DNA of 42,179 nt from CALJTV01 sp034435835 (GCA_034435835.1 DAOTWF010000008.1:1-42179), one strand, 5' to 3'; shown: positions 32,650 to 40,885, counted from the first letter of the stretch. Numbers and translations: made by a program. Notes: generated by a model from the letters alone, not told the origin.

Positions 32650-33520
32650 CTATATGAGTCTAGCTGGGCTCGCTGTTCTCTCCTTAATCAATCTCTGCTT
32701 CGCTATCTCGCAGTATTTTGGGTCAACATCAATGCCAATACCCCGACGGCCAGTTTGCAGACAAGCAACCAACGTGGTTCCACTTCCTAGGAATGGGTCA
32801 AGAATAGTATCACCGACATAACTGAATAATTTTATGCATCTTCTGGGAAGCTGTAATGGGAATGGACCCGGATGTTTAACACGCTTCTTAAATTCACCCA
32901 TGAAACTCCATACGCCATTTGTCCACTCGAGAAATTCATCTCTGCTGATGTCGGATTTTCCTGGTTGTTTCTTCTTCCACTGTCTTTTGTAAAGGACAAC
33001 AATCATTTCCACCGGTGCAATAACATATGGTGCCGAAGCACTAACCCACGAGCCCCACGCGGTACGCCTCGATATATTCTGCTCATTCCACACAATGGTG
33101 GAATGGTAGTTTCACCCTATTCGCTGCTATGCTAACAAAGTCAGCGTAGACACTTTGTTGGCCACCTTTATTCTTGTCAAGCGGGATATTTAAACACAAT
33201 CTACCATCGTCTTTTACGAGGCTATAAGTTTTCGTAAGCCATTCTCTAGTAAAATCTAAATACGCATCATACGGAATCTTATCGTCGAAGCTATTGTACC
33301 GAATGTCCACATTATAGGGAGGAGACGTAATGACCAAATCTATTGAGTTCTCTCCCACACACTCGGTATGGAGAAAGTCAGTGTTGTATATGCAGAGATT
33401 TTCCATCTCAAAATACAGTTCGTTGCACGCCTCGGAACTGGCTTGTTTGGCTTCTTTTTCATTTCTTGCAGGAACCTTCAATAATGTGCTTTCCATCCCA
33501 AATCTCAAGACCCCCTGCAT
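32650..33520 (-). pseudogene. Type II DNA methyltransferase (N4-C or N6-A), disrupted
   Basis: Beta-class layout: motif IV TSPPYNVDIRYN in the first half, and the SAM motif LDPFLGSGTT with GIGIDVDPKYCEIA in the second. The halves are in different frames. The first frame stops near 33083. The second carries NYHSTIVW, then NEQNISRRTAWGSW, the normal continuation, but reading it back also meets an in-frame TGA where a Trp or Phe is expected before NYH. Two lesions close together (frameshift at about 33105-33115 plus nonsense) argue for decay rather than one sequencing error. The start is unclear: ATG 33520 and ATG 33496 both lack a good ribosome-binding site. It lies beside the EVE-nuclease gene, forming a restriction-modification pair. 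Confidence 0.75.
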
Positions 33521-33554
33521 TAGCTAAGTGTTTATCATATTCTACCACTATGTC

Positions 33555-33731
33555 CTACCATTGGGGGCAGGTCATGCGGTCCTCGATATGAAGTTTGATG
33601 GCATCCCTGATATTTGCCATAGCTTCTTCGTAGGTCTCACCTTGAGTATAGCAGCCCTGGAGGTCAGGACAGTAGGCGAAATAGCCGTCTTCGTCTTTTT
33701 CAACAACAACCGTCACACGATAGTTTTTCAT
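33555..33731 (-). CDS. HicB-family antitoxin-like protein, orphan
   Basis: 58 residues with the HicB partial RNase-H-like fold: YRVTVVVEKDEDGYFAYCPDL, GCYTQGETYEEAMANI and a closing helix (DAIKLHIED). HicB proteins neutralise the mRNA interferase HicA. No HicA-like gene (about 60 residues with a GSHH motif) was found on either side, and there is no C-terminal DNA-binding domain. GGAGG stands 3 bases before the ATG. It sits at the edge of the restriction island, upstream of the methyltransferase on the same strand. Confidence 0.8.
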   Translation of the reverse strand: MKNYRVTVVVEKDEDGYFAYCPDLQGCYTQGETYEEAMANIRDAIKLHIEDRMTCPQW

Positions 33732-33797
33732 TGGCCTCCGTTTCCTGTAAGGTGGTTGGTCTCTCTGCCTTACCGCTGTTGTAATATTTAGATATTT

Positions 33798-33806
33798 AGT
33801 ATATCA
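33798..33806 (-). promoter_or_regulatory. Candidate extended -10 promoter of the hicB-like gene
   Basis: On the minus strand TGATATACT, a TGn extended -10 element, without a good -35 box. The predicted start is near 33791, about 60 bases before the ATG. Otherwise the 211-bp gap up to secA shows nothing clear. Confidence 0.35.
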
Positions 33807-33942
33807 AACATCTGTGAAATGGCTATTAGTCTTCTGTTTGGTTTCCCTACTCTAGCTCTCTCCAGTGGGCAGAGGGAAGTGCAATGACTGCTTTGTATCT
33901 GCTCTTAACTGTTGTTTTGATTGTGGAGAGGGAAAACACGGG

Positions 33943-36549
33943 CTATCTGCCGCAGCAATGTTTGTATTTTTTGCCGGAGCCGCAGAGGCAAGGGTCATTG
34001 CGGCCTACTTTTTTGCCAGCCCTGGCGGCGACTGGCGTCCTCTGGGGCTGTCTCTGTGGGGCGGGCTCTTTCTTTAGCTCTACCCTGAAGATGGTGTGGG
34101 CGACATCGTGCTGGATGCTGGCGATGAGGCTGTCAAAGCGGGCATGCCCCTCTTTCTTGTAAATGACCAGCGGCTCCACACCCCTGATGGCATATAGGCT
34201 GGCTTCCTGCCTTAAGTGGTCCATGGCGGTGAGGTGCTCCATCCATAAGGTGTCTATGGTGCGTAGCATTACCAGCCGCTCTACCAGGCGCATGTTATCG
34301 CTGCCGATTTCCTTTTCTTTTTGTTCATAGAGTTGCCGGGCATGGTTGAACAGGTTCTCTACAAGCTGCTTCGGCTTGAGACGCAATACGGCGTCGGGGT
34401 CAATCTGGGGCGGCTCGGGGAAGATGTAGGCAAGCTCCTGCTGTAATCCCTCGATGTCGGGCTCGAGCACTCCCTCGCCGCAATGGACGGAGACCAGCTT
34501 CTCAAGCTCTTTTTTCACCATATCAAGGATATTGGTCTTGAGGTCGGCGCCTTCGAGGATTTTTCGGCGCTCGGAGTAGATGACCTCACGGTGCTTGTTG
34601 ACTACATCGTCATATTCCACTAAATGTTTGCGGATGTCGAAATGGTAGCCCTCCACCCTGACCTGGGCGTTCTCGATCGCCTTGCTGACCATGGGATGTT
34701 CGATGGGGGTGTTCTCATCGAAGCCAGCCCACTCCATGAAGCCTTTGATGCGGTCGCCACCGAAGCGGCGGACGATATCGTCCTCCAGCGAGATGTAAAA
34801 TCTGGAGCTGCCGGGGTCGCCCTGCCTGCCGGCACGGCCGCGGAGCTGGTTGTCTATGCGCCTTGCCTCATGGCGCTCGGTGCCGATGACATGGAGACCG
34901 CCAAGCTGGATGACCTTATCATGCTCCTCCTGCCATTCTTTGAGGTCACGACCTGCTGGGTTGCCGCCGAGGATGATGTCCACGCCGCGCCCTGCCATGT
35001 TGGTGGCTACGGTGACTGCGCCGGTGCGGCCTGCCTGGGCGATGATGGCAGCCTCCTTTTCATGGTGTTTGGCATTGAGCACATGATGGGGGATGCCGCG
35101 CCTTTTGAGCATCTCGCTGAGCTTTTCCGATTTCTCAATGGAGACCGTGCCCACTAGCACGGGCCTGCCCTGGCGGTGGAGTTCCTCTATCTCCTTAGCC
35201 ACCGCTTTGAACTTGGAGTCCTCGTCCTTGTAGACCTTATCGGGGTGATCGATGCGGACCATGGGCTTGTTGGTGGGGATGACCACCACCTCGAGCTTGT
35301 AGATTTTGTGGAACTCCTCGGCTTCTGTGGCGGCGGTGCCGGTCATGCCCGCCAGCTTTTTGTACAGGCGGAAGTAGTTCTGGAAGGTGATGGTAGCCAT
35401 GGTGATGCTTTCCGGCTGTATCTTCACCCGCTCTTTGGCTTCGATCGCCTGGTGCAAGCCCTCGGAATAGCGTCTGCCGAACATCAGCCTGCCGGTGAAC
35501 TCGTCAACTATGATGACCTGCCCGTCCTTGACCACATAGTCGCGGTCACGCTTGAAGAGCACGTGTGCCTTGAGGGCGTTGTTGATGTACTGGTTCAGGG
35601 CGTAGTTTGAGGGATCGTAGAGGTTCGGGGCTTTGAGCAGCTTTTCCTGGCGGAGCCAGCGCTCCATCTTGATCATACCTGGCTCAGTCAGATAGACCTG
35701 GCGTTCTTTTTCCTCTACAGTGTAGTCCTCTCCGGACCTTAGCTGGGAGACGAGGCGCGCGAAGACATAGTATTTGTCGGTGGCTTCTTGGGCGGTGCCG
35801 CTGATGATGAGGGGGGTGCGGGCTTCGTCTATAAGTATATTGTCCACCTCGTCCACGATGGCGTAATTCAGCTCCCGCTGGACACACTGGGAGAGGTCCA
35901 GAGCCATATTGTCCCTTAAGTAGTCGAAGCCGAATTCGTTGTTGGTGCCGTAGGTTATATCTGCCAAGTAGGCTTCGCGGCGGGTGATGGGGCGGAAGTG
36001 CGCCCAGCGAGGGTCCTTTTCATCGGTATAGTCGGGGTCGTAGAGGCGTGCCGGTAGGTGCTCATCCGGGTGCAACGGGGGGTAGATGCTGGCGACGGTG
36101 AGTCCGAGGAGGTGATAGATGGGGCCCATCCAGTAGGCATCGCGGCGTGCCAGGTAGTCATTGACGGTGATCAGATGGCAGCCCCTGCCGGTGAGGGCAT
36201 TTAAGTAAAGGGGGAGGGTGGCAACCAGGGTCTTGCCCTCGCCGGTCTTCATCTCGGCGATCTTGCCCTGATGGAGGACGATGCCACCCATTAGCTGGAC
36301 ATCGAAGTGGCGCTCACCCAGTGTCCGCTTGGACGCCTCTCTGACGGCGGCGAAGGCTTCGGGAAGGAGGTCATCCAGAGTTTCGCCAGCTTTCAGGCGG
36401 GCTTTGAATTCATAGGTCTTATCGCGGAGCTGGGCGTTGGTCAGCTTCTCGAACTGTGGCTCAAGGGAGTTTATCTTTGCCACGATGGACTCGAGACGCT
36501 TTAGCTCCTTCTCGTTGGAGTCGAGGAGACTGCCAAGCCATTTAAGCAT
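33943..36549 (-). CDS. secA: Protein translocase ATPase SecA
   Basis: Motor of the Sec export pathway, working at the membrane with SecYEG. At 868 residues it is full length. Walker A is MKTGEGKT with VATLPLYLNAL, the DEAD-box-like motif is VDEVDNILIDEARTPLI, then ITFQNYFRLYKKLAGMTGTA, TNMAGRGVDIILGG and GLHVIGTERHEARRIDNQLRGRAGRQGDPGSS. The C-terminal SEC-C zinc motif is C-x-C-x8-C-C in the last 20 residues (DPCLCGSGKKYKHCC). It starts 5 bases after prs, an uncommon pairing suggesting one transcript. Confidence 0.98.
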   Translation of the reverse strand: MLKWLGSLLDSNEKELKRLESIVAKINSLEPQFEKLTNAQLRDKTYEFKARLKAGETLDDLLPEAFAAVREASKRTLGERHFDVQLMGGIVLHQGKIAEMKTGEGKTLVATLPLYLNALTGRGCHLITVNDYLARRDAYWMGPIYHLLGLTVASIYPPLHPDEHLPARLYDPDYTDEKDPRWAHFRPITRREAYLADITYGTNNEFGFDYLRDNMALDLSQCVQRELNYAIVDEVDNILIDEARTPLIISGTAQEATDKYYVFARLVSQLRSGEDYTVEEKERQVYLTEPGMIKMERWLRQEKLLKAPNLYDPSNYALNQYINNALKAHVLFKRDRDYVVKDGQVIIVDEFTGRLMFGRRYSEGLHQAIEAKERVKIQPESITMATITFQNYFRLYKKLAGMTGTAATEAEEFHKIYKLEVVVIPTNKPMVRIDHPDKVYKDEDSKFKAVAKEIEELHRQGRPVLVGTVSIEKSEKLSEMLKRRGIPHHVLNAKHHEKEAAIIAQAGRTGAVTVATNMAGRGVDIILGGNPAGRDLKEWQEEHDKVIQLGGLHVIGTERHEARRIDNQLRGRAGRQGDPGSSRFYISLEDDIVRRFGGDRIKGFMEWAGFDENTPIEHPMVSKAIENAQVRVEGYHFDIRKHLVEYDDVVNKHREVIYSERRKILEGADLKTNILDMVKKELEKLVSVHCGEGVLEPDIEGLQQELAYIFPEPPQIDPDAVLRLKPKQLVENLFNHARQLYEQKEKEIGSDNMRLVERLVMLRTIDTLWMEHLTAMDHLRQEASLYAIRGVEPLVIYKKEGHARFDSLIASIQHDVAHTIFRVELKKEPAPQRQPQRTPVAARAGKKVGRNDPCLCGSGKKYKHCCGR

Positions 36550-36554
36550 GGTGT

Positions 36555-37493
36555 TTATTCGAACATGGCTCCTATGGAGAGGCCGGTGTGGATGCGGTGG
36601 ATGGCTTCGCCAAGCAACGGGGCTACAGAGAGAACAGTGACTTTATCCAGCCTTTTCTCACCGCTTAGCGGCACGGTATCGGTGACCACGACCTCTTTGA
36701 CCGGTGAGGCGGCGATGCACTTTACAGCCGGTCCGGAGAATATGGGGTGGGTGCAGCAGGCGTAGACCTCGGTGGCACCGTGCTTTAAAAGCGTGTCTAC
36801 GGCGCCGACGAGTGAGCCGGCGGTGTCTATCTCGTCGTCCACGGTGAGAGCACGCTTGCCTTCGACCTCGCCGATGATATTTAGGGTCTCGGTGGCATCG
36901 ATATTGCCGATGCGCCTTTTTTCGATGATAGCCAGCGGGGCATGTAGCTTGGCTGCCAGGTCGCGGGCGCGTTTGGTGATGCCGATATCGGTGGCGACCA
37001 CAACCAAATCCTTAAGTGCCTTCTTCCTCCAGTAGTCGCTGAGGAGGAAAAGAGCGGTGAGTTCATCAACCGGGATATTGAAGAACCCCTGAATCTGCGG
37101 GGCGTGGAGGTCTATGGTGAGCAGACGGTTGGCGCCGGCGGTGGTGAGGAGGTCAGCAAGGAGGCGGGCGGTGATGGGAACCCGGGGCTGGTCCTTCTTG
37201 TCGGTGCGGCCGTAAGCGTAGTAGGGGATCACGGCGGTGATCCTGCCGGCGGAAGCCCGCTTGAAGGCGTCTAGCATGATGAGCAGCTCTACCAGGTTCT
37301 TGTTCACCGGGGAGGACAAAGGCTGGACGATGAACACATCACGCTCTCGGACATTCTCCAAGATGTGGACGAAGATGTTTTCGTTGCTGAACTCGAACAC
37401 TTCAGCCTTGCCTAAGGGTATGCCGAGGTGGTTGCAGATCGCCTGTGCCAGAGCGGGGTGGGCATTGCCGGTGAATACTTTGAGTTCGTCCAT
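36555..37493 (-). CDS. prs: Ribose-phosphate pyrophosphokinase (PRPP synthase)
   Basis: Makes PRPP from ribose-5-phosphate and ATP for nucleotide, histidine and NAD synthesis. 312 residues, class I layout: FSNENIFVHILENVRERDVFIVQ, VIPYYAYGRTDKKDQPR (ATP loop), LLTIDLHAPQIQGFFNIPVDEL, the flexible-loop KRR and the PRPP loop LTVDDEIDTAGSLV. AGAGGAAA precedes the ATG. It is followed by secA with a 5-base gap. Confidence 0.96.
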   Translation of the reverse strand: MDELKVFTGNAHPALAQAICNHLGIPLGKAEVFEFSNENIFVHILENVRERDVFIVQPLSSPVNKNLVELLIMLDAFKRASAGRITAVIPYYAYGRTDKKDQPRVPITARLLADLLTTAGANRLLTIDLHAPQIQGFFNIPVDELTALFLLSDYWRKKALKDLVVVATDIGITKRARDLAAKLHAPLAIIEKRRIGNIDATETLNIIGEVEGKRALTVDDEIDTAGSLVGAVDTLLKHGATEVYACCTHPIFSGPAVKCIAASPVKEVVVTDTVPLSGEKRLDKVTVLSVAPLLGEAIHRIHTGLSIGAMFE

Positions 37494-37525
37494 AGGCTTT
37501 CCTCTGTTATGTTATCGGTGGGATA

Positions 37526-37534
37526 ATTATAGCA
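37526..37534 (-). promoter_or_regulatory. Extended -10 promoter of prs-secA
   Basis: On the minus strand TGCTATAAT: a consensus TATAAT with a TG extension, about 33 bases before the prs ATG. There is no good -35 box, which extended -10 promoters do not need. Confidence 0.5.
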
Positions 37535-37623
37535 CCATTGCCCTCTGGTGTGTTATGTGGGGAGCTAGCGCCCTTGCCTTATTCCCCGCCCTCAAATGAG
37601 AGAAGGTTCGGGTTTTTCTTTAG

Positions 37624-37629
37624 TATAAT
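37624..37629 (+). promoter_or_regulatory. Consensus -10 box at the start of nth
   Basis: TATAAT ends 7 bases before ATG 37637, which would put the transcription start at or next to that codon. There is no ribosome-binding site before either candidate ATG, so a leaderless mRNA is possible. No good -35 box was seen. Confidence 0.35.
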
Positions 37630-37636
37630 GCCAGTT

Positions 37637-38293
37637 ATGGCGCAGAAAGACATAAAGGGGATTATAAGGCTTCTAGAGCAGGAGTATGGTTTGCCAAGGT
37701 GGCGGGTGCGCGGTGAGCCGATAGCAGTGCTGGTGCAGACGATCCTTTCGCAGAATACGTCGGATAGGAATTCGGAGCCAGCCTTCAGGAGGCTAATGAG
37801 CTCTTTTTCCGGTTGGGAGGAAATGATTGGGGCTAGCGAGGCAGAGATAGCTAGCTGTATTCAGAGCGGTGGTCTGGGCAAGGTGAAAGCCAGGTATATC
37901 AGGCAGGCGCTTGCAGAGATAAAGCGGAGGCACGGCAACCTTGACCTGACCTTTCTGCAAAAGATGTCGGTGGAGGATGCCAGAAGGTGGCTGATGGAAT
38001 TACCCGGAGTGGGGATGAAGACGGCTAGTTGTGTGCTGCTTTTCAGTCTCAGGATGCCGGCATTGCCGGTGGACACACATGTCTTCCGGGTGGCTACCAG
38101 GCTGGGGCTGATAAAGCCGGGGACTTCGATAGAGAAGGCACACCGGGAGCTGGAGTCAGCGGTGGCACCGGAGGACGTTTACCATTTCCATGTCCTGTTA
38201 ATAACGCATGGCAGGCGGGCTTGTCGCGCCCGCCTGCCATGCTGCACGAGGTGTGTATTAAGGGGGGTGTGTGAGTTTTATGAAAGGGGTTGA
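37637..38293 (+). CDS. nth: Endonuclease III
   Basis: DNA glycosylase/AP lyase for oxidised pyrimidines. About 218 residues. The helix-hairpin-helix ELPGVGMKTA contains the catalytic Lys, and the catalytic Asp is in VDTHVFRV. Four cysteines C-x6-C-x2-C-x5-C at the C-terminus hold the 4Fe-4S cluster, with an extra Cys next to the second. ATG 37637 gives MAQKDIKG; ATG 37628 is three codons upstream. Neither has a ribosome-binding site. A perfect 15-bp inverted repeat covers the codons of the first two cluster cysteines. Confidence 0.93.
   Translation: MAQKDIKGIIRLLEQEYGLPRWRVRGEPIAVLVQTILSQNTSDRNSEPAFRRLMSSFSGWEEMIGASEAEIASCIQSGGLGKVKARYIRQALAEIKRRHGNLDLTFLQKMSVEDARRWLMELPGVGMKTASCVLLFSLRMPALPVDTHVFRVATRLGLIKPGTSIEKAHRELESAVAPEDVYHFHVLLITHGRRACRARLPCCTRCVLRGVCEFYERG
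38206..38242. repeat. Perfect 15-bp inverted repeat inside nth
   Basis: GCATGGCAGGCGGGC and its exact complement GCCCGCCTGCCATGC flank a 7-base loop. The palindrome encodes the conserved HGRRACRARLPCC segment without any insertion relative to the E. coli Nth spacing, so it arose within the coding sequence and is not an inserted element. Confidence 0.9.
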
Positions 38294-38309
38294 GGGCAGT
38301 TATTGTATT

Positions 38310-39035
38310 TTACCATGTTGCCGGCGGTCTGTTCAAATTTTGAACTCCAGTCCCGGTACCCTGGGTATTATCGGGGTTTGTCTGTTTCCCCTGTCCCCAT
38401 GGTGGCATGTTTTTGCCGAATCGTCCCGGTGCCAAGCCCGGGCATAGTATGCCGGGTGCACCCTCCGGCCTTGACTCCACCCAGTCCCTGTAAGCCTTAG
38501 CCTGCTCTTCGGTGAGCACACCCTTGTCCACCAGTTTCTTCAGCCATTCATCGAGGGCTTTTTGTTGCTGTTCCTGGCGTGCCTGCTTGAAGGCGCCCAC
38601 CAGCTTTTGTGCGTCTATGCCAAGTATCTCGGCGACCCTGGCGAGGGTCTCATCCTGTTTACCATCGATGCCGGGGCGCATAGCCCACAGTCGCAAGGGA
38701 CCGAAACCGTGGATGCCCCTCAAGCCGGGGATATCGGGCCTCGCCTTGAGCCAGTTGAGGAAAGCCTGCGCCTGCTCCTGGGTGATCACGCCCTTTTCCA
38801 CCATCTGGCTGAGCCTTGCTTCCAAAGCTTTCTGCCGCTGTTCCTGCTGCGCCTGTTTTATAGCATTTTCTAGCGCTTCTTGCTGGATGCCCAGGAGTTC
38901 AGCGACGCGGGCGATAACGGTGTCCTGCGGTGGTTTGGGCTGCTCGTCCTGCGCCAGGACTATACCCGAGGGCACGCCCAGCAAAGCCACAGCAAGCAGG
39001 ACGCTGAGGAGAACCTTTAGCCATCCTTTCATCAC
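38310..39035 (-). CDS. Secreted protein with two DUF2680-like repeats
   Basis: 241 residues with a signal peptide (residues 1-29, cleavage likely after VLA-Q). Two tandem helical repeats of exactly 90-residue period follow: IARVAELLGI (41-50) against LARVAEILGI (131-140), each continuing with a Q/E/K-rich helix and a KGVxTxEQAxA hairpin. This resembles the DUF2680/YckD family, secreted and of unknown function. The tail (about 195-241) is Gly/Pro/Asn-rich and probably disordered. AAGGAGGT lies before both GTG 39035 and ATG 39032. The leader holds a stable hairpin. It is divergent from a DUF4405 gene. Confidence 0.8.
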   Translation of the reverse strand: MMKGWLKVLLSVLLAVALLGVPSGIVLAQDEQPKPPQDTVIARVAELLGIQQEALENAIKQAQQEQRQKALEARLSQMVEKGVITQEQAQAFLNWLKARPDIPGLRGIHGFGPLRLWAMRPGIDGKQDETLARVAEILGIDAQKLVGAFKQARQEQQQKALDEWLKKLVDKGVLTEEQAKAYRDWVESRPEGAPGILCPGLAPGRFGKNMPPWGQGKQTNPDNTQGTGTGVQNLNRPPATW

Positions 39036-39067
39036 GGTTGACCTCCTTACTATCTCAATTTCGTCAT

Positions 39068-39095
39068 GGCAGCCGATTGGTTCCCACCGGCTGCC
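39068..39095. other. Hairpin in the leader of the DUF2680-like gene
   Basis: GGCAGCCG and CGGCTGCC pair perfectly (8 bp) around a 12-base loop that can itself form TGG/CCA. It lies between the predicted -10 box (TATACT, minus strand, 39130-39125) and the ribosome-binding site, so it would be in the 5' untranslated RNA. It may affect stability or translation, or be a protein-binding site. Confidence 0.5.
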
Positions 39096-39152
39096 GCAGT
39101 CGACCTTTTGTCACTTTCTCAAATAGTATAACGACGGAATGTTAGAAAATTA

Positions 39153-39181
39153 TTAACAGTCCAGTGGTTTTAGGGTAAAAT
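39153..39181 (+). promoter_or_regulatory. Promoter of the DUF4405 gene
   Basis: TTAACA (39153-39158), 17-bp spacer, TAAAAT (39176-39181). The predicted start is about 37 bases before the ATG at 39225. Confidence 0.55.
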
Positions 39182-39224
39182 TTTTTGCAGCCAGGACGGA
39201 GAATAAACTAAAGGAAGTGCTGAG

Positions 39225-39509
39225 ATGAGACGGGCCACCTGGAACTACATTGTGGACATTCTTTTTGGGCTGTTATTGCTGGCGCAGGGTGTCAGTGGGG
39301 CGGTGCTCTGGTTTCTTGCCCCGGGAGGGTACAGGTATCGCGGGGGACTCGGTAGTGAGGGGGCTGGCAGCTTTCTTCTAGCGAGGCAGGACTGGAAGGA
39401 GATCCATCAGTGGCTGGCACTGGCTCTGGCTATTATGTTCATTGTACATATTGCCATCCACTGGCAGTGGCTGGTAAGCGTGACCAGGTCATATTTCAGG
39501 CGAGGCTAA
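39225..39509 (+). CDS. DUF4405-type small membrane protein, possible haem binder
   Basis: 94 residues with two membrane helices (about 8-30 and 64-88) joined by an extracytoplasmic Gly-rich loop. Histidines in IHQWLALALAIMFIVHIAIHW are arranged as in DUF4405/cytochrome b561-like proteins, where they bind haem. One domain alone is short, so it may act as a dimer or with an unlinked partner. AAGGAAG is well spaced before the ATG. Divergent from the secreted DUF2680-like gene, with a shared 189-bp control region. Confidence 0.75.
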   Translation: MRRATWNYIVDILFGLLLLAQGVSGAVLWFLAPGGYRYRGGLGSEGAGSFLLARQDWKEIHQWLALALAIMFIVHIAIHWQWLVSVTRSYFRRG

Positions 39510-39524
39510 ATTGCCAGGTGGTGG

Positions 39525-40766
39525 TCAGTCGATCCCCGGCGCGGGGAAGCGCCGGCACAGGGTGATGACCTGTTCTCTGACCTCCTGCTGTACCTTCCTG
39601 TTCTTCGGGTCTGAGAGGACTTTAAGGATAAGGCTGGCTATCTGTTTCATTTCTCCTCTACCGAAGCCGCGGGAGGTGACCGCTGGAGTGCCCAGCCTGA
39701 TGCCGCTGGCTATCTGGGGTGGTCTGGTATCAAAGGGGATGGCATTACGGTTGACCAGTATCCCGGTAGCCTCAAGGGCGTCCTGGGCTTCTCTGCCGGT
39801 GATGCCTATAGGGTTGAGGTCAACCAGTATCAAATGGTTATCGGTGCCGCCACTTACCAGTCTGAGTCCGTGGTTTTTGAGCTCAGATGCCAGCACACGG
39901 GCATTTTCGATGACGGCTTTCTGATAGTCCACGAATTCAGGCTGCATAGCTTCGAAGAAGGCGATGGCTTTGGCGGCGATGACGTGCATCTGGGGACCGC
40001 CCTGTGTCATGGGGAAGACGGCGGAATCTATTTTTGCCGCCAGGTCCCGCCGGCAGAGGATGAAGCCACTGCGGGGACCACGTAGCGTCTTATGTGCTGA
40101 AGAGGTGACCACCAGTGCGTGTGGGACGGGGGAAGGGTGCACGCCGGCAGCGACAAGCCCGGCGATATGTGCCATATCGACCAGGAGGTGGGCACCGGTG
40201 ACATCGGCGATGGCGCGGAAACGCTCGAAGTCGATCGTCCTGGGATAGGCGCTGGCACCGGCGATTATCAATTTAGGACTGTGCTTCACCGCCAGCCTCT
40301 CTATTTCATCGTAGTCCAGTCTCTCGGTCTCCCTGTCCACGCCGTAGGATATGAATTTATACCATTTCCCTGAGAAGTTGGCTGGCGAGCCGTGGGTGAG
40401 GTGGCCCCCGTGGCTCAGGTTCATCCCCATGACGATGTCCCCGGGCTCGAGGAGGGCAAGGTATGCTGCCATGTTTGCTTGGGAACCGCTGTGCGGCTGG
40501 ACGTTGGCGTGTTCGGCGCCGAACAGCTTCTTAGCCCGTTCGATAGCCAGGCTTTCTATGGCGTCTATATTGGTGCAACCGGCGTAATAGCGTTGCCCCG
40601 GATAGCCCTCGGCGTATTTGTTGGTCAGGACGGAGCCCTGTGCCTGAAGAACGGCGGCGCTGGCATAGTTTTCAGCGGCGATGAGGTTTATAGTCTCCTT
40701 CTGGCGTCTGGCTTCAAGCTCCAAAAGGCGAGGAACTTCATCGTCCCGCATGGTACGGCCGGACAA
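39525..40766 (-). CDS. glyA: Serine hydroxymethyltransferase
   Basis: PLP enzyme interconverting serine and glycine and loading tetrahydrofolate with a one-carbon unit. 413 residues. Motifs: TINLIAAENYAS, YYAGCTNID, QPHSGSQANMAAY, LVDMAHIAGLVAAG and the PLP-lysine in SSAHKTLRGPRSG (TTTTHKTLRGPRGG in most members). TTG 40766 is preferred over ATG 40751 because GGAGG lies 9 bases before the TTG but 24 before the ATG. It has its own promoter and converges on the DUF4405 gene. Confidence 0.96.
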   Translation of the reverse strand: MSGRTMRDDEVPRLLELEARRQKETINLIAAENYASAAVLQAQGSVLTNKYAEGYPGQRYYAGCTNIDAIESLAIERAKKLFGAEHANVQPHSGSQANMAAYLALLEPGDIVMGMNLSHGGHLTHGSPANFSGKWYKFISYGVDRETERLDYDEIERLAVKHSPKLIIAGASAYPRTIDFERFRAIADVTGAHLLVDMAHIAGLVAAGVHPSPVPHALVVTSSAHKTLRGPRSGFILCRRDLAAKIDSAVFPMTQGGPQMHVIAAKAIAFFEAMQPEFVDYQKAVIENARVLASELKNHGLRLVSGGTDNHLILVDLNPIGITGREAQDALEATGILVNRNAIPFDTRPPQIASGIRLGTPAVTSRGFGRGEMKQIASLILKVLSDPKNRKVQQEVREQVITLCRRFPAPGID

Positions 40767-40794
40767 AATGCTCTACCTCCAAAAGTTGTACAGA

Positions 40795-40824
40795 ATAATA
40801 CCACTGAAACGAGGCAGCGGGCAA
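40795..40824 (-). promoter_or_regulatory. Promoter of glyA
   Basis: On the minus strand TTGCCC (40824-40819), 18-bp spacer, TATTAT (40800-40795) with a TGG extension. The predicted leader is about 22 bases before TTG 40766. Confidence 0.45.
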
Positions 40825-40885
40825 GTGTATGACATTTCTTGCTGTGTTTTTCAATGCGAACCAAGGCATGACTTCGGAAGATCGG

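Noticed and set aside
31567..33520. Stop-codon recoding across the restriction island
   Set aside because: TAG and TGA serve as normal stops in neighbouring genes, and true frameshifts also occur, so decay is simpler.
34624..35610. Long plus-strand open frames opposite secA
   Set aside because: They are shadows of codon bias in secA, with no ribosome-binding sites or domain motifs.
38206..38242. Mobile palindromic element inserted in nth
   Set aside because: Cysteine spacing and length match E. coli Nth, so nothing has been inserted.
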